Below, one piece after another: positions 10,764 through 23,274 of a DNA stretch of 64,000 bases. The position numbers were made by a program, and so were the translations under genes. Under the pieces are notes generated by a model. The model saw nothing but the letters and a program-made list of their open reading frames with translations, had not been told where the DNA came from and ran no database searches. The first letter of the stretch is position 1. Every line of letters starts with the position of its first letter. This stretch comes from Notamacropus eugenii (lineage: Eukaryota > Chordata > Mammalia > Diprotodontia > Macropodidae), in contig NC_092878.1 in assembly GCF_028372415.1 (NCBI RefSeq), positions 5,235,501-5,299,500 of the forward strand, given 5' to 3'.

Positions 10764-12225
10764 CTAGGGAGCAAAGAAGGTTGTGGCTTATTTGTACATT
10801 ATTTAAATAATTAGTTTAATGATATAATTGATGACATTCAAGAAATAACCCATTTTTGGGTTTTTTTGAAATTGTGTTTTTTCTGTAAGCAAAATGTGGT
10901 AATATCTGGAAATATATTAAAATGAATATGTCACAAGTACTAGTAAATTAGGGGAAACTTTGTATCAAACACCGTACTAGGCATTAGAGATACAAATACA
11001 AAAAAAAAAAGAATCCCTGCTTCCAAGGAGCTGGGGAGACAACATGTCTGTATGAGAATAAATGCAAAGTAAATGTAAGCTAGGAAATGAGAGGGTTCGG
11101 AAAAGTTAGGATTTCAGATCCATTCAGAAAACCAAGAAAGGCTTCGTGGTAGAAGGTGGTGCTTTAATATGTCCTGAAGGAAGGGAGACCAAAGTGAGGA
11201 GCAAGGATTGGATGGTGCAAAGGCACAGACATGGGAGATGGAGTGTGCTGTGTGTGGGAAACAAAAGGGCACATTGATTGGGGCTGAAAAAATGGCCTAG
11301 GACCAGATTGCCAAGGGTTAAAAGAAAAGGAGTTTAAATTTTATCCTACAGGCAATAACGAGCTACTAGAATTTATTAAGTAATGGAGTCACAGGGTCAG
11401 ATCATTATGTCAGGGAGGGGACTGATTAGGAAGCTATGATGATATTCTGTCTAGGTGAGAGGTGCTGAGTTTGAGCTAAGGTGTTGGCTCTTTGAGTAGA
11501 TGGAGATAGGAATGGCCAGATGGGACAAGTGATTAGATACATGGATTGACATAGCATGAGGAAATGAGGGTAATGCTGAGGTTATGAAGCTATGAGGTTA
11601 GAAAAACGATGGTACCTTTGACAAAAATACCTAAGTTTAGAAGTAGGGTGGGGTTTTTTTCTGGGGGAGAAAAGCAAGGAGGGAAATGGGTTCTGTTTTG
11701 AACATGTCAATTTTTAAATTGCCTACAGGACTTGAGATTTGAGATGTCCAGTTGGCAGCTAAGGATACAGGACTAGAACTCAGGAGAGAGACCCATGGGA
11801 GTACGAAGTCACCCAGAGGCAGATAGTAGAGAGAAAAAAAGATGCTTTAAGTATTGAGGTACAGAGATTCATTTTTCACCCACTTCCCTGATTAAATTTA
11901 ATTGTGATAAAAGTTGTGCTTCAATTGGCCATAGGACTTTTCCTACTCTCCACATGCCCCTGACGGGGGCGCATAAAGAGAATATGAATGACTGCAGAGG
12001 GAAAAATAAAGACTTTTGTGAGTGGACAGGAAATGAAGCAAGAGGAACAGCTCTTGGGCACCACGTTGGGTCAGGAAGAGAATAGTGAGATGACCCTGAG
12101 CACAGAACATTGAGAGGCAATATGGAGAATAATATTTCAGAATATTAAAGAGCTGTTTTTGTTTGGCAGGGTCTCTGTCCACTGACTCCCTTGACCATAA
12201 CTTTTAGTGGTTTTTGTTGTCTTAC
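10764..12225 (-). other. SLC24A5: SLC24A5 intron 5
   Basis: About 1.46 kb, mostly one old interspersed repeat (10960-11880, listed separately). I recognise nothing else. Confidence 0.75.
10960..11880 (+). repeat. Old LINE-like interspersed repeat
   Basis: It starts with 'ACACCGTACTAGGCATTAGAG', then 'TTCCAAGGAGCTGGGGAGAC', and continues through 'ATTTTATCCTACAGGCAATA', 'ACTGATTAGGAAGCTATGAT' and 'TTGAACATGTCAATTTTTAA' to 'TTGAGATGTCCAGTTGGCAG'. The same ordered phrases occur at 17040-17870 and 32160-32670. The arrangement is L2/CR1-like but I am not certain of the family. Confidence 0.6.
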
Positions 12226-12326
12226 CAATAAACTTGATTGTCAAATATTATGCCAAGAACTGCTGCTATACTGATTGCATATGCCACACAATCTCTAAAC
12301 ATGGGCCAACAAGATATCTTTGAAAC
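12226..12326 (-). CDS. SLC24A5: SLC24A5 exon 5 (residues 163-196)
   Basis: It encodes '[20 protein letters not shown]' then '[14 protein letters not shown]', one loop and one membrane helix. The acceptor is CATTACAG|GTTTCA and the donor TTG|GTAAGA, which splits the Trp196 codon (phase 0 to 2). It is 101 nt long and matches the human segment closely. Confidence 0.95.
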
Positions 12327-12893
<567 letters not shown>

Positions 12894-12977
12894 CTAAAAA
12901 AGCAGTGACCAATTCAGGGGCTGAGCTTCCTGCTGCCATGAAAGTGGCTCCTGCGACATCTTGAGACAACCCAAGAC
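12894..12977 (-). CDS. SLC24A5: SLC24A5 exon 3 (residues 100-128), alpha-1 repeat
   Basis: It encodes '[20 protein letters not shown]' then 'ELVTAFLG', the alpha-1 repeat signature with the ion-binding 'SSAPEL'. Ala110 (codon GCC, 12946-12948) is the counterpart of human residue 111, where the A111T change reduces pigmentation. This genome has the ancestral Ala. The junction codon with exon 2 is TGT (Cys100), where human has Ser101. Acceptor CTGCAG, donor G|GTAAAT. Confidence 0.97.
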   Translation of the reverse strand, partial: VLGCLKMSQEPLSWQQEAQPLNWSLLF

Positions 12978-13149
12978 CTGCAGACACATGAAGTAACAGG
13001 GAAACAAGATGAACACGACTTCGTAGCCAAAGAAGCAACTCCCCACTGCCTCCTGTAGGGATTTATTAATTACTGAATCAGTTAGAAAATGGACCTTAGG
13101 GAGTAATGAAGTGAAAAGAGGAAATACTGCTTTATTTCAGGATGTTCTA

Positions 13150-13405
13150 TTTTTGGTATTATGGACCCTGTTTGGAAGGAGGGTGAAGCCTATGGACTCT
13201 CTAAATTTTTTAAAATAATTCAGAGATATACTAAATTCCAGTCAGAGGTTAGTGAATGTAAGAGATACAAATAATAGAGTGTATAGAGCAAATACAGTAA
13301 TAGACTAAAGAGTAGAAGTAATCATAGAGTAAAAAATAGAGTGTTTCCCATCGGAATTCACAGACCTCCTGAGTCTGTGTCAGGTGAAGAACCCCTGGTC
13401 TTATG
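13150..13405. mobile_element. hAT-like short inverted-repeat element (diverged)
   Basis: It opens with 'TATTATGGACCCTGTTTGG' and closes with 'CAGGTGAAGAACCCCTGG', the same interior and 3' inverted repeat as the elements at 5478-5670 and 26692-26905. Confidence 0.5.
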
Positions 13406-14579
13406 GCCTTGGGAGCTGGAACGAGACCGAGGTTGGAGTTCCACCCCTACGGTGATTGATTGTGACCCTGAAGCAGTTTTCTTCACATCTCTGAAAGCTC
13501 TTTTCTAATTTGTAAAGGGGGAGGGGGGGTGACAGTCATGCCCTGACTACCTTTCCAGGGCTCTTAGGAGACAAAAAGGCTTCACAAACCTTCAAGTGTT
13601 ATAAAATTGTGAGGTTTATTTATGTTTTTTTGAAGATCATTTGTTGAATATTGCAGAAAGGGAGGAGGAGACAAAGGCCCTGGTTAGAGCCTGAGAATTA
13701 TAGGAGGCAATGAAGTAGAAGGGCATTTGTGTCCAACTTGGATTCAGAAAATATGGGTGCAAGGCCCATATTGGCTCCACACTGCTTACATGATCTTATT
13801 GTGTGAGATAGTATATTTATAAATCTGAATGTTAAAACAATGAATGGTTATTTCTTCTTTTAGCATGCCCAGTCCAAGTGTTGTATTGAGAGCAAGTTAT
13901 TAACCCTATTAGATTAACCAAGAGAGATTGAGAACTGAGTGTATTCTAAGCTTAATGTGTTGTCTTAAGCTACTGAGCTATTGTTTTTTCTAAAAAATTA
14001 TTTTGCTCTAGTAATAAAAAGACCTGGGGGAAAAAATTTAAAATGGGCAAATAGGCAAAATGAATATATTCTTTCAAGTGGCTGTCAGTTTTCGTTTCCA
14101 TTTTCAGGTTCCACTTTTTATCCATTTCAAGTATGGATGTATACAGTTTCCCACTTGCATGTTATTTCATTAGCAGTAATAAGTAGTAATAAGATTAGAG
14201 CTTTAAGTGTATCTCTTTAGATATTTTTCAGCCTTTCCATTTGTTCAGATCAAAAAATCAAACCTTGAAATGAGAAGAGAAAGACTGCTAGAAAAGATAA
14301 CTATGCTGTGCTTTTAAAAGGCTGAGAAAATACGCTAATAGAGTCAGGTTCTCAATGAGTAGTAGCTCTGAATTCTCTGGTAGAGTTTGGAGGCAGTATG
14401 AACCTGGGAGGAAACAGCATAACCCTTAACACAGCAACAATGAGAAAGGGAATAATGAATAACCCAGTATGACTGCAGTGTAGAGTACATCCACAAATTA
14501 GGGAAGCCTTTGCCTATCAGGCTGAGAAGAATAATGGACATGCAGTACTTCAAGGCATGTAAAAATCTACATAGCATTG

Positions 14580-14850
14580 TCTCATTTAAAACAAGCGTGG
14601 GAGGCAGGTAGATTTCTTTATCCCCATTTTACAGATGAGCCAACCAAAGCTAAGAGAGATTTATCAGACAGCTGACAAGTCACCCAGCTAGAGTGCTTGA
14701 GGCAGAATCTGGAGTTTGGCCTTTCTCAGACCAACGTTCTCAGCCATTGTAACACCTAAAGAAGTGCTGGTCGTGTCCAACTCTTCATGATCCCATTTGG
14801 GGTTTTCCTGGCAAAGATACTGAAGTGATTTGCCATTTCCTTCTTCAAAA
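14580..14850 (-). repeat. MIR-type piece followed by antisense SINE
   Basis: The first part has the MIR core 'CCCCATTTTACAGATGAGCC'. From about 14758 comes the marsupial SINE antisense pattern 'TTTTCCTGGCAAAGATACTG' and 'GATTTGCCATTTCCTTCTTC'. Confidence 0.65.
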
Positions 14851-15733
14851 AAGTTAAGATATTATTCTGTATTGTGAGCAGTGGTGGAAAATAAGAGTTG
14901 GAAAAGAGAGAATGAGGGAGGATAGATGCCCAGCTGAGTGTTGTGCTAGCGTCCACAAAATATTAAAAGAACTGGAGAAAGTTCTTTTCCTTTCAGTATA
15001 TTGGGTAGGTTCTGTATGGAGTATTTATAGACAAATACAAAAGAGAATCATCACGTCTGAAGAGGCAGGGGTGATGTTGACCCAGAAGTGATGGACTCAG
15101 AATGTAAAATGAGGCATACATTTTTGGAATGTGCCTATTTGTTACAAAGATTTCCTTTTTTCTTTCTGTTTGTAGGGAGGTGACTTCGGAGATAGGGGAG
15201 AACTGATCACACAAAAAAGAGGGCTATAGAACTATTTTTAAGTGTGCAAAAGAAAACAGAAGGAAAAAAACAAGCAGGACAGTTTTGAAAGATACACGTT
15301 GAATTTATTCTATTCAAAGGAAAAGCAAGCTGTATGTAATAGACTCACATTTCCATGTCTAATCCCCTCTGCTTTACTTTGTATATGGAAATGCTCGTTT
15401 GACTTAGGGTTTGATATGTCCAGATTATTCTTTAAAGCCACAATAGTTTGTGGTTTATAGCCCCCACATCTATGAGATGACAGAGCCATCTAATTATAAA
15501 ATTAGGTCACCAGCTAAAAGGCAGAGAACCAGCTTCAGAGTTCGAGCAATCTGGGGCCAAGTGCTGCCTCTGACGTACTGTGTGACCCCGTGCAAATTAA
15601 TTTCTCAGTGCTCCAGGAGACTTGAAAACTAAATTGTGGAGTAGAGTCCAATCTCAATAATTGAGGGAGTTTTTTCATTGAGCGTTCCCTACACCAATGA
15701 AAGCTCAGCTCAGGTTCCAACCCCCTCCCCTCT

Positions 15734-15736
<3 letters not shown>

Positions 15737-15770
<34 letters not shown>
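15737..15770. repeat. (CA)n microsatellite
   Basis: About 16 uninterrupted CA units in intron 2 of SLC24A5. Confidence 0.97.
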
Positions 15771-15771
<1 letters not shown>

Positions 15772-15829
15772 CAACTATGCATAGTGCTATGGGAACAGAA
15801 AGGAAGGAGGCTTCATAGCACTGAAGAAC

Positions 15830-16075
15830 AGTGATAGTGGCTAACATTTTTATTTAGCCTCTGCCATGTGCCAGGTGATGTGCTAAGCACTTTAACAAAT
15901 ATCTCTTTGGAGCCTCGCAATAACCTTGGGAGGTTGGTGCTATTAATCTTATTTTACAGATGAGGAAACTGAGGCAAATAGTGGTTAAGGGACTTGCCCA
16001 GGGTTAAACAACCAGTAAGTATCAGAGGCTCCAAGCATGGTGTTCTAACTGCTGTGCTGTGAAGCTGCTGAATCT
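15830..16075 (-). repeat. MIR-type SINE
   Basis: A nearly full MIR: 'GTGCCAGGTGATGTGCTAAG', 'TTTTACAGATGAGGAAACTG', 'GGGACTTGCCCAGGGTTAAA'. The orientation is inferred from the core order. Confidence 0.8.
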
Positions 16076-16199
16076 CCAATGATTCTATGAGGCAATAATC
16101 ATTCAAACTATTTAGTGCCGGTTTTAAAACAGATAAATTGATTTAGGGTTAGGGAAATAATTGAGAAGCAATCGAACAAAGTACTATAGAACCAAATAA

Positions 16200-17010
16200 A
16201 CCCAAAGATACCAATTAGTGGGGAAAATACTATTCAGATAAAATGCTGGGGAAACTGGAAAGCAGTCTGCCAGAAATTAGGTTTTAGAACAGTATCTCAC
16301 ACCACTCGCAACAATTAATTCCAGATGTGTACAGGACAAATATAAAAGATCATATCATAAACGAGAGAAGAGAAAGTGATAGCTTTCACAACTGTGGATG
16401 TATGGGAAAGAATTCTTAACTAAAGGGATACAGATGATCATGGAAGATAACGCAATTATAATTACACAAAATTGCAAAGATTTTACACAAAATGCAATTA
16501 GAATTAAAACTTGAAAAAAATCTTTGTAGCAAATCTCTGTTTAATATCTTATATACACATACATAGGGAATGGGTACAAATATAGAAGGGTGAGAACTAT
16601 TCCACAATAGATAGATATTCAAAAGATACCACCCCTTGCAATGGAATATTACTGTACCATAAAAAATGGTGGTAGGGATGGTTTCAGAGAAATCTGGGAA
16701 GACAATGTGAACTGAATCAAAGAGAAATGAGAAGAACCAGGAAAACAATTTCTATAATAATGGCATTATAAAGAAAAATAACTTTAAAAGGATGAAAAAC
16801 TCTGATGAATGCAGTGGTTGACCATGATTGTAGGGAACTGGTGATGGAGCATGCTACCTACATACTAGTAAAGATGATGGACCACAGACCTAAAATATGA
16901 TGTACATTTTCAGATATAGCCAATGTAGGGATTTATTTTTCTTGGCTGTATATATTTGTAACAAAGGTTTATAGAGCAAAGAAAAAAAATTTTTTTAATT
17001 GAAAACAAAA
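16200..17010 (+). mobile_element. L1 LINE 3' fragment (ORF2 C-terminus plus 3'UTR)
   Basis: On the + strand: 'GGGGAAACTGGAAAGCAGTC', 'ATCTCACACCACTCGCAACA', 'CAATGGAATATTACTGTACC' (the ORF2 C-terminal Met-Glu-Tyr-Tyr region) and 'GAACCAGGAAAACAATTTCT', ending in an A-rich stretch. It has many frameshifts and deletions. Confidence 0.75.
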
Positions 17011-17039
17011 TTTTTTAAAGGTACTTTTATTTAGAGGAG

Positions 17040-17870
17040 AAAACATATACACATGTAAGTATAAACAGAATAAATGCAGGATAGTCAGGGAGGGAGGTTA
17101 CCAGTAGTCAGGAAAGCAGGAAAGATTTCATGTTAAAGATGGTGCTTGAGTTGCATCTTGAAGTAGGAGAGGAATCCTGTGAGGTAGAGGTGAGGAGGGA
17201 GAGCATTGAAGGCATGAGGGATAATTGGTAAAAATGTATGGAATGCAGGAGATGGAATTGCCATATGTGAGGAACAGAGAAAAGGCTGATTTGATGGGCT
17301 CCCAAACTGCAAGAACCTGATGAAGCTGAGTGTTGTGTAATAATGAGACTGGATGATAGTAGTTCATATTTGATCCTAGAGGCAACAGGTAGCCAGTGTT
17401 ATTTATTGAGTAAAGGAATTACATGGTCTGATCTGTGCTTAAGAAAAATCACTTCAGCAGCAGCATGGATTATGGATTGGGGAAGGGAGACATTTCAGGT
17501 AAGGAATATAATGAGAGGATTATTTCAATAGTTCTGATGAGATCCTGAGCTGGGGCAATCAGTGGTCATGTGAGAAGGGGGCAGATTCAGGAGATATTGT
17601 AAAGGTAAAAATGATAAATGTTTTTTTTTTCTTTTGATTGAATATTAGGGTAAAGGAGAGTAAAAAGATGCAAGGGAAACTCTGAGGTTGCAAACCCTGG
17701 TGGCTAGAAGGATGGTGGTGCCCTCAGCAAAAATAGGGGATTTGGGGAGAGAGGTAGGAACAGGAGGTAATTAGTTCTGTTTAGGACATGTTGAGTCGGA
17801 GATACCTATGGGATATCCATTTTAAAAATGTAAGCAGGTGGTACAGTGAGAGAGGGAGAGACAAACAGAC
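17040..17870 (+). repeat. Old LINE-like interspersed repeat
   Basis: The same ordered phrases as at 10960-11880: 'AGGAGGGAGAGCATTGAAGG', 'CTAGAGGCAACAGGTAGCCA', 'GAAAAATCACTTCAGCAGCA' and 'GACATGTTGAGTCGGAGATA'. The family assignment is uncertain. Confidence 0.6.
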
Positions 17871-18139
17871 AGAGACAGAGAAAGTTATCTATGTAGAGAT
17901 GTTAAAAGAACCCAAACAGTGTTTATGGCACACACCTATTTTCAAAATCCTATCGATTTTTTTGTATCATTTTCTTTTCCAAATACATTCTTTCCCTTTT
18001 CTCAATTCAAAGATCCATCCCTTATAATAAAAACTAAAAAAGAAAGAGAAAAAAATAATTTAACAAAGCTAACCCACATATCATCTGAGTCTACCAGTCT
18101 ATACAATGTTTCATATCTATAATCCTCAAACCTTGCAAA

Positions 18140-19010
18140 TAAGGGAGGAAAGTATATTTTCTTATCTCTTCAGAGGGACAAAATTTTGTCATTATAATTA
18201 AACAATTCAATTTTAAAAAAAGATGTTACCCTTTCAAAACTTTTCAGAAGCAGAAAAGGAATCTGAGAACAACCATATAAAAAAATTCCAAATCATGAGT
18301 GACGGAAATACAAATTGAAAATGATTCTGAAAATAGGAGACCAAATAAACGCATTTTGCTATCAGATATAAAAGGATGATAAAAGAGAAAAATGGCACTT
18401 GTTGGAGGGGTTTGGGGAGGGTTTTGATGGAGCTGTGAAAACATTTTGGAAAGCAGTTTGTAACTATACACCCAAGGTCACTAAACTGTACATGCCCTTC
18501 AACCAGTAATACCATAACTAGGCTTATATACCCTAAAAAGGTTTTTAAAAAGACAGAAGGAAAGGAAACTTATGAATAAAATTGTGTATAGCAGCAGTTT
18601 TTATTGTAGGAAAGAACTGAAAACAAAGAACATACCCATCGGTTGGAGGGGGCGGAATGAATTATGGTATACAAATGTAAGGCCATAAGAAATGATGAGA
18701 CAGATAGATTCAGAGAAACTTAGGAAGGCTTGTATGAATTAATGTGGAGAGAAGTAAACAGAACTCGGAGAACGATTTATGCAATAACTAAAAACATAAA
18801 GAAACTCTGAAGGACTTAATAACTGATGAATACAGTAACCAATTATGATTTTAGACGTGTTGAATTTGGGAACTAGCCAAAAGCCACGTGGAGTAAAACC
18901 TGGTGATCAAGGATGGGAATGCTGTTTGTAGGGCAAACACAGATAAAAATGCAAGATGTGATTATAAAGCAGTGAAATGTGTTTTCTTACGTGATTTGTC
19001 AGCTGCCTCT
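18140..19010 (+). mobile_element. Older L1 LINE 3' fragment
   Basis: It carries L1 ORF2 C-terminal landmarks: 'GGAGCTGTGAAAACATTTTGG', 'GTATAGCAGCAGTTTTTATT', 'GGAAAGAACTGAAAACAAAG' and 'GTAAACAGAACTCGGAGAAC'. It is more diverged than the copy at 16200-17010. A short further piece is at about 20040-20140. Confidence 0.7.
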
Positions 19011-19274
19011 TAAGACCATTCCTGTCCAGTTTCATCACTTGGCAGTTGGATTTTATAAATTTGTTCGTCTGAACCATCATAGGCATCAGAATCTAAGAGT
19101 CATGAATGCAAAGGGAAAAGACTCCCCCACCTCCAAATCTAACCGTTATTAGAATTGTCATGGACTTTCACTTGAACTTGAACCATTTCCCAATTTGTTA
19201 AAGTGAAAGTAACATTATAAGTATTTTTACGTTGTTTGTTCAATAGTATTTGGTGCATCCTCCTATATTATTTA

Positions 19275-19340
19275 TACACATATGTACATATACATATATA
19301 TATATATATACACACATACATACATATACATACAGTATTT
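19275..19340. repeat. TA/CATA-rich microsatellite
   Basis: 'ACATATATATATATATATACAC' type repeat, with flanking CATA units. Confidence 0.9.
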
Positions 19341-20237
19341 TCCACCCCTAGGCTCCCTGCTTGCTCTCTTGGCTCAGTTGAAGACCCAGCCTGACTCTTC
19401 ATCACTAGCCTTTCCCTCTCTGCCCCTTACATTGCCTTCCAAGCCCACCCCTACCCCATTAGACTGTATTCTGTACCTACTGACCCTTTCAGCTCAATTA
19501 ATTAGTGCACTGAGAGCTCCCTGTGCCCTGTGTAAAACTAGAGGTGGTCTAAGGGAATCTCAATCAAACTGAAAGAGAAAGGATAGAAAAGAAAGGAGAT
19601 GAGAGAACCTCTTAAGTGGAGGATGAGTGTCCTCACCGCAGGGAGGACATGCCACTCTTAGGCTCTGTTCTCCAGAAAGGCTTATCTTTTGAGAATTTCA
19701 CAAGGATCAATAAGCAAATAATTCATCCAGACTCTAAGCTATCCAAATGTTATCCACACCTACTCCCTCCTAATTTTATCAGTGTGTAGCCAATTCACCT
19801 TAGAGTTAGAATCTGCATTCCATCCTAGAAAACATGGAGCCATCACTAAGCAGACGAGTCTAAATATCTCTCCCTTTAAATTAAAAACATTTATATTAGA
19901 TTTTTAAAATTAATGTTTTTTTCTTAAAACAATGAATTTCTAAAGTCTTTAAAAGATTTAAGATAGCATTGTGGAATGAGAATTATAATTTCTAATTATA
20001 ATCAGAAAAAAAGGAATTCCATTATATACTAATATTCAAACAACATGTTTTGTGGTAGGAAAGAACCGGAAATAAGATGAGTGGCCAGCAATTGATCAGT
20101 GGACACAGTGAGTGGCCAACAACTGAGGAATGGCTAAAAATTCTAGGACCAGGATTTCCGTTTCCTCAAAACAGTGATTAGTTTTTTCTAAAAGGCAACA
20201 AAACTGCCCGTGGGACTTTATTGGTGTCTCTTCTCTC

Positions 20238-20252
20238 TCCCTCCCTTCCTCC

Positions 20253-20310
<58 letters not shown>

Positions 20311-20432
20311 TCTCTGTCTCTCTCTCTCTGTCTCTCTCTCTCTGTCTCTCTCTCTCTGTCTCGCTCTCTCTCTGTCCCTCTGTCCCTCTCTCTTTCTCTC
20401 TCTCTATCTCTGTCTCTCTTTGTCTCTCTCCC
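20238..20432. repeat. (CT)n polypyrimidine tract, ~190 bp
   Basis: Near-pure CT dinucleotides with scattered TGTCTC interruptions in SLC24A5 intron 2. The transcribed strand is GA-rich. Apparent Ser/Leu-rich open frames across it come from the repeat, not from genes. Confidence 0.97.
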
Positions 20433-21394
20433 CCCTCACCCCATACAACTTCCTGGTCACCTAAGGGCCCAAAAGTCTTACTCATGTGGAATTGGGATGG
20501 AATTGAAATTGATAAAGTTTGTTTTGGAAGACAAGAATAATCTGTATGTGCTTATAGAGAGGGAGGGGCAGGAGCAGTACAAGAGACTTTTTGAGGAGTT
20601 TTCCGTAAATCTTGAGGAATAAGTTTATGTAGCCTTTATTGATTTGAGATCAAGTAAGGTAATGAATTTCACAACGAAATAGCATCTCATTTTATTTGTC
20701 TTAAACTTACCTTTCTGTGATGACCCCTTAATTTTCTGTTGCCCCCAACCATGATTTAGAGACTTTGATCATACCCCCTCTCAGCCTTCATTTTCTGAGA
20801 TGAAAGTTACTACTCTTTTTTAAAGCTATCTTCCAAAGACAGCAGCCCTCCCTTTTTGGAATGGTACAGGGCTTTGCCATATATACAATGTAGAAAAGTA
20901 TTCAAGAAGGAAAACCTGTAAGAAGGTCCCAAGACAGTAGTAGAAGTGGGACTATAACATGGCAGCAAAGACTTCTGTGTGGCGCTCCACACTTGAAAAC
21001 CAGAGCCTTTTGAATCCTTGAACCAGAGCAGACCCCAGAGGCTCTCTATCCAAGGCCCTACTTTTAAAGATGAAAAAGCTGAAGCCCCAGGAGGTTCAAA
21101 CCATAGTCCACTTACATTAACTGAGAACTGGCTGTTTCTTCTTCAGGAAGAGGAAGAACCTGCTCTTCCCAGTGCCTCGAGCACAAAGGCTTGCCCACAG
21201 TCAGCATCCAATAAATATTTCTGGATTAATATTTTAACTTTGAACCATTTCACTGAAAATTGAGAAACTGCTTGTCAAAAGGCTTATCTATTCTTTCTTT
21301 GTCTAGGATCAGGAGAAGGACCTTCCTGGGTTGTTTCCATTAAGTAAGGAGTCGTAATAGTCTTTTTTTGTTTTGTTAAAATGACGTACTGAAG

Positions 21395-21990
21395 CAGCTC
21401 TGAAAATTTTTGGTGTCAGGACCCCTTTAAACTATTAAACATTATTGGAGATCCCACAAAGAACTTGTGCAAGTTGTATCTCTCAAAGAATTTATGTGGG
21501 TTGTATTGATCAATTATTGTATTAGATATTAAAATGTCTTAGTATTATTATGAAAATATATTTGATTACATGGACTCTGAAAAGTTCTCAGAGAACCCCA
21601 GAGGTCTCTGAGCCACACTTTGAGAACCATTGGTATAGCAAATATAGTGGTGGACTTTAGTCAGGGAGACCTGGACCTGAATCTTGCTTTCCGCACTTAT
21701 TAGCTATTTGGTCTTGGACAAATTAGTTAACTTCTCATCGGATTTTCATCAGGATATCAGGACATCACCTGTAAAATGAGGGAGCCTGATTCAGTTACCC
21801 CTAAATCCATCATGCTATGATACTGTGTAGTATAATGGAAAGAAGATTGGTTTTAGACTCAAAAGACTTATTTTTGACACCCAGCTTTTTCACTTACTAA
21901 CTGTGTGACCATGGGAAAGTCATTCTACTTCTCAGCCTCAGTTTTCTCATCTGTAAAATGTGGATGATTTGTAAGGACCAGTTGAGAAAG
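21395..21990 (+). repeat. Cluster of MIR/SINE fragments with an older element
   Basis: 21395-21630 is an old element ending 'CACTTTGAGAACCATTGGTA'. 21640-21830 and 21830-21990 are + strand SINEs with 'CACTTACTAACTGTGTGACC' and 'CAGTTTTCTCATCTGTAAAA'. Confidence 0.6.
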
Positions 21991-22214
21991 GAAGGTACTT
22001 TACAAACCTAACAGCCTTAGTATAACTAAAATAGATACTCTTGTTAAAATAATGGTACAGGTTGTCAAAGAAAAATGGCCAATGCTTGTAAGTGAGTTTG
22101 CTTTTTAAAATGCCAGTACCGTAACAGATTTCCATCTATCAAGCTTCTCATGCTCACTTAGTCTCCCTCATACCCAAAGACATGCTTGTAAGAAAATTCT
22201 GGCCAGTTTGTGAT

Positions 22215-22435
22215 CACTGAATAGCTGCTACTTATCTTGTTCCCAAGTTTGCCGAGCACTTTATATACCTACTCTAACGTAAGCCTCACAACACTGCCCT
22301 GAGGTGGGGAGTAGATGTATTATTATCCCCATTTTATGGATGAAGAGACTGAGACCCAAAGACTTGGCCTGTGGCTAGTGAAGTGTTAAAATCCAGATGT
22401 CCTTTATATAGAGTCCAGTGCTTTGCTCCTCCCAT
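22215..22435 (-). repeat. MIR-type SINE
   Basis: It contains 'GCCGAGCACTTTATATACCT', 'CCCCATTTTATGGATGAAGA' and 'CTTGGCCTGTGGCTAGTGAA'. Confidence 0.7.
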
Positions 22436-22699
22436 TTACTCCAGGTTGTCTTTAAGGTAGCACAGCTAACTGGTCCATGGGAAGATAGAATCCATGACAC
22501 TGGGTATGCTGAGGAAGGATGCTGCAATAGCTAGCTGAGCTAAGCAGCCATAACTTGTCCAAGTGGCTGAAAGCTCAGTAGCATATCTTAAATGTTATTG
22601 ACCTCTGCTATATCCTGAGACCTCATCAGATTGTCCAAAGATATGAGTGACTGAGGGAACCCTAACTCAGTCCAGACAGAAGAACTTCGCACGACTTAC

Positions 22700-22879
22700 A
22701 TTCACTGATGACTTCCAGGGAAGGTAGGAAGTATTCATCACAAACGATCGATATGGCCATGAACATGTAAAGGATTATTAGGAAATAAATTATGATTCCT
22801 CCATCTATTTGCTCCTGTTTGGTAAAAAATCCTTCAGGAAATTCTGATGATGGAGCAAAGACACATTGGGTGTTGTTTT
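22700..22879 (-). CDS. SLC24A5: SLC24A5 exon 2 (residues 40-100)
   Basis: It encodes an N-glycosylation-type 'ENNTQC', the conserved '[18 protein letters not shown]', the first conserved membrane helix '[20 protein letters not shown]' and '[12 protein letters not shown]'. The acceptor is CTCTTAG and the donor T|GTAAGT. 180 nt, phase 1 at both ends. Very close to human. Confidence 0.97.
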
Positions 22880-23128
22880 CTAAGAGAGGAAAACGAAAGA
22901 CAAGAATAGTATGTGTCAACTCATGAGCTTATGAAAAGATATTTTGAACCTTTAAATGAAATTTTTATAAAAAAATATGGAGATATAATTTTGATACTGT
23001 AAGTAAAAATAATGCATTTTTTTCAGTTTTGCTTATATATAACAATGCTCACGTCATGTTATATTTTTATATTATATTTTATACATTTTTATTTTTATAT
23101 TATATTGTTTTATATTAACAGACAGACA

Positions 23129-23133
23129 GACAC

Positions 23134-23167
<34 letters not shown>

Positions 23168-23184
23168 GTAGGTAGGTAGGTAGG

Positions 23185-23231
<47 letters not shown>

Positions 23232-23264
23232 GTAGGTAGGTAGGTAAGTAGGTAGGTAGGTAGA
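23129..23264. repeat. Compound (GATA)n/(GGTA)n microsatellite
   Basis: About 34 tetranucleotide units in alternating blocks: GATA, GGTA, GATA, GGTA. The transcript-strand units are TATC and TACC. Confidence 0.97.
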
Positions 23265-23274
23265 TATGTATTTT

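Larger units (their letters stand above)
12978..22699 (-). other. SLC24A5: SLC24A5 intron 2 (9.7 kb)
   Basis: The largest intron. It contains a hAT-like element, MIR/SINE copies, two + strand L1 3' fragments, an old LINE-like repeat, a (CA)n tract, an AT tract and a ~190-bp (CT)n tract, each listed separately. Stretches at 13410-14580, 14850-15720, 19345-20040 and 20440-21390 show nothing I recognise. Confidence 0.8.

Noticed and set aside
20210..20622. Long Ser/Leu-rich open frames (84 and 133 aa)
   Set aside because: They are the translation of the (CT)n tract with a short unrecognised tail. No family resemblance and no splice or start support.
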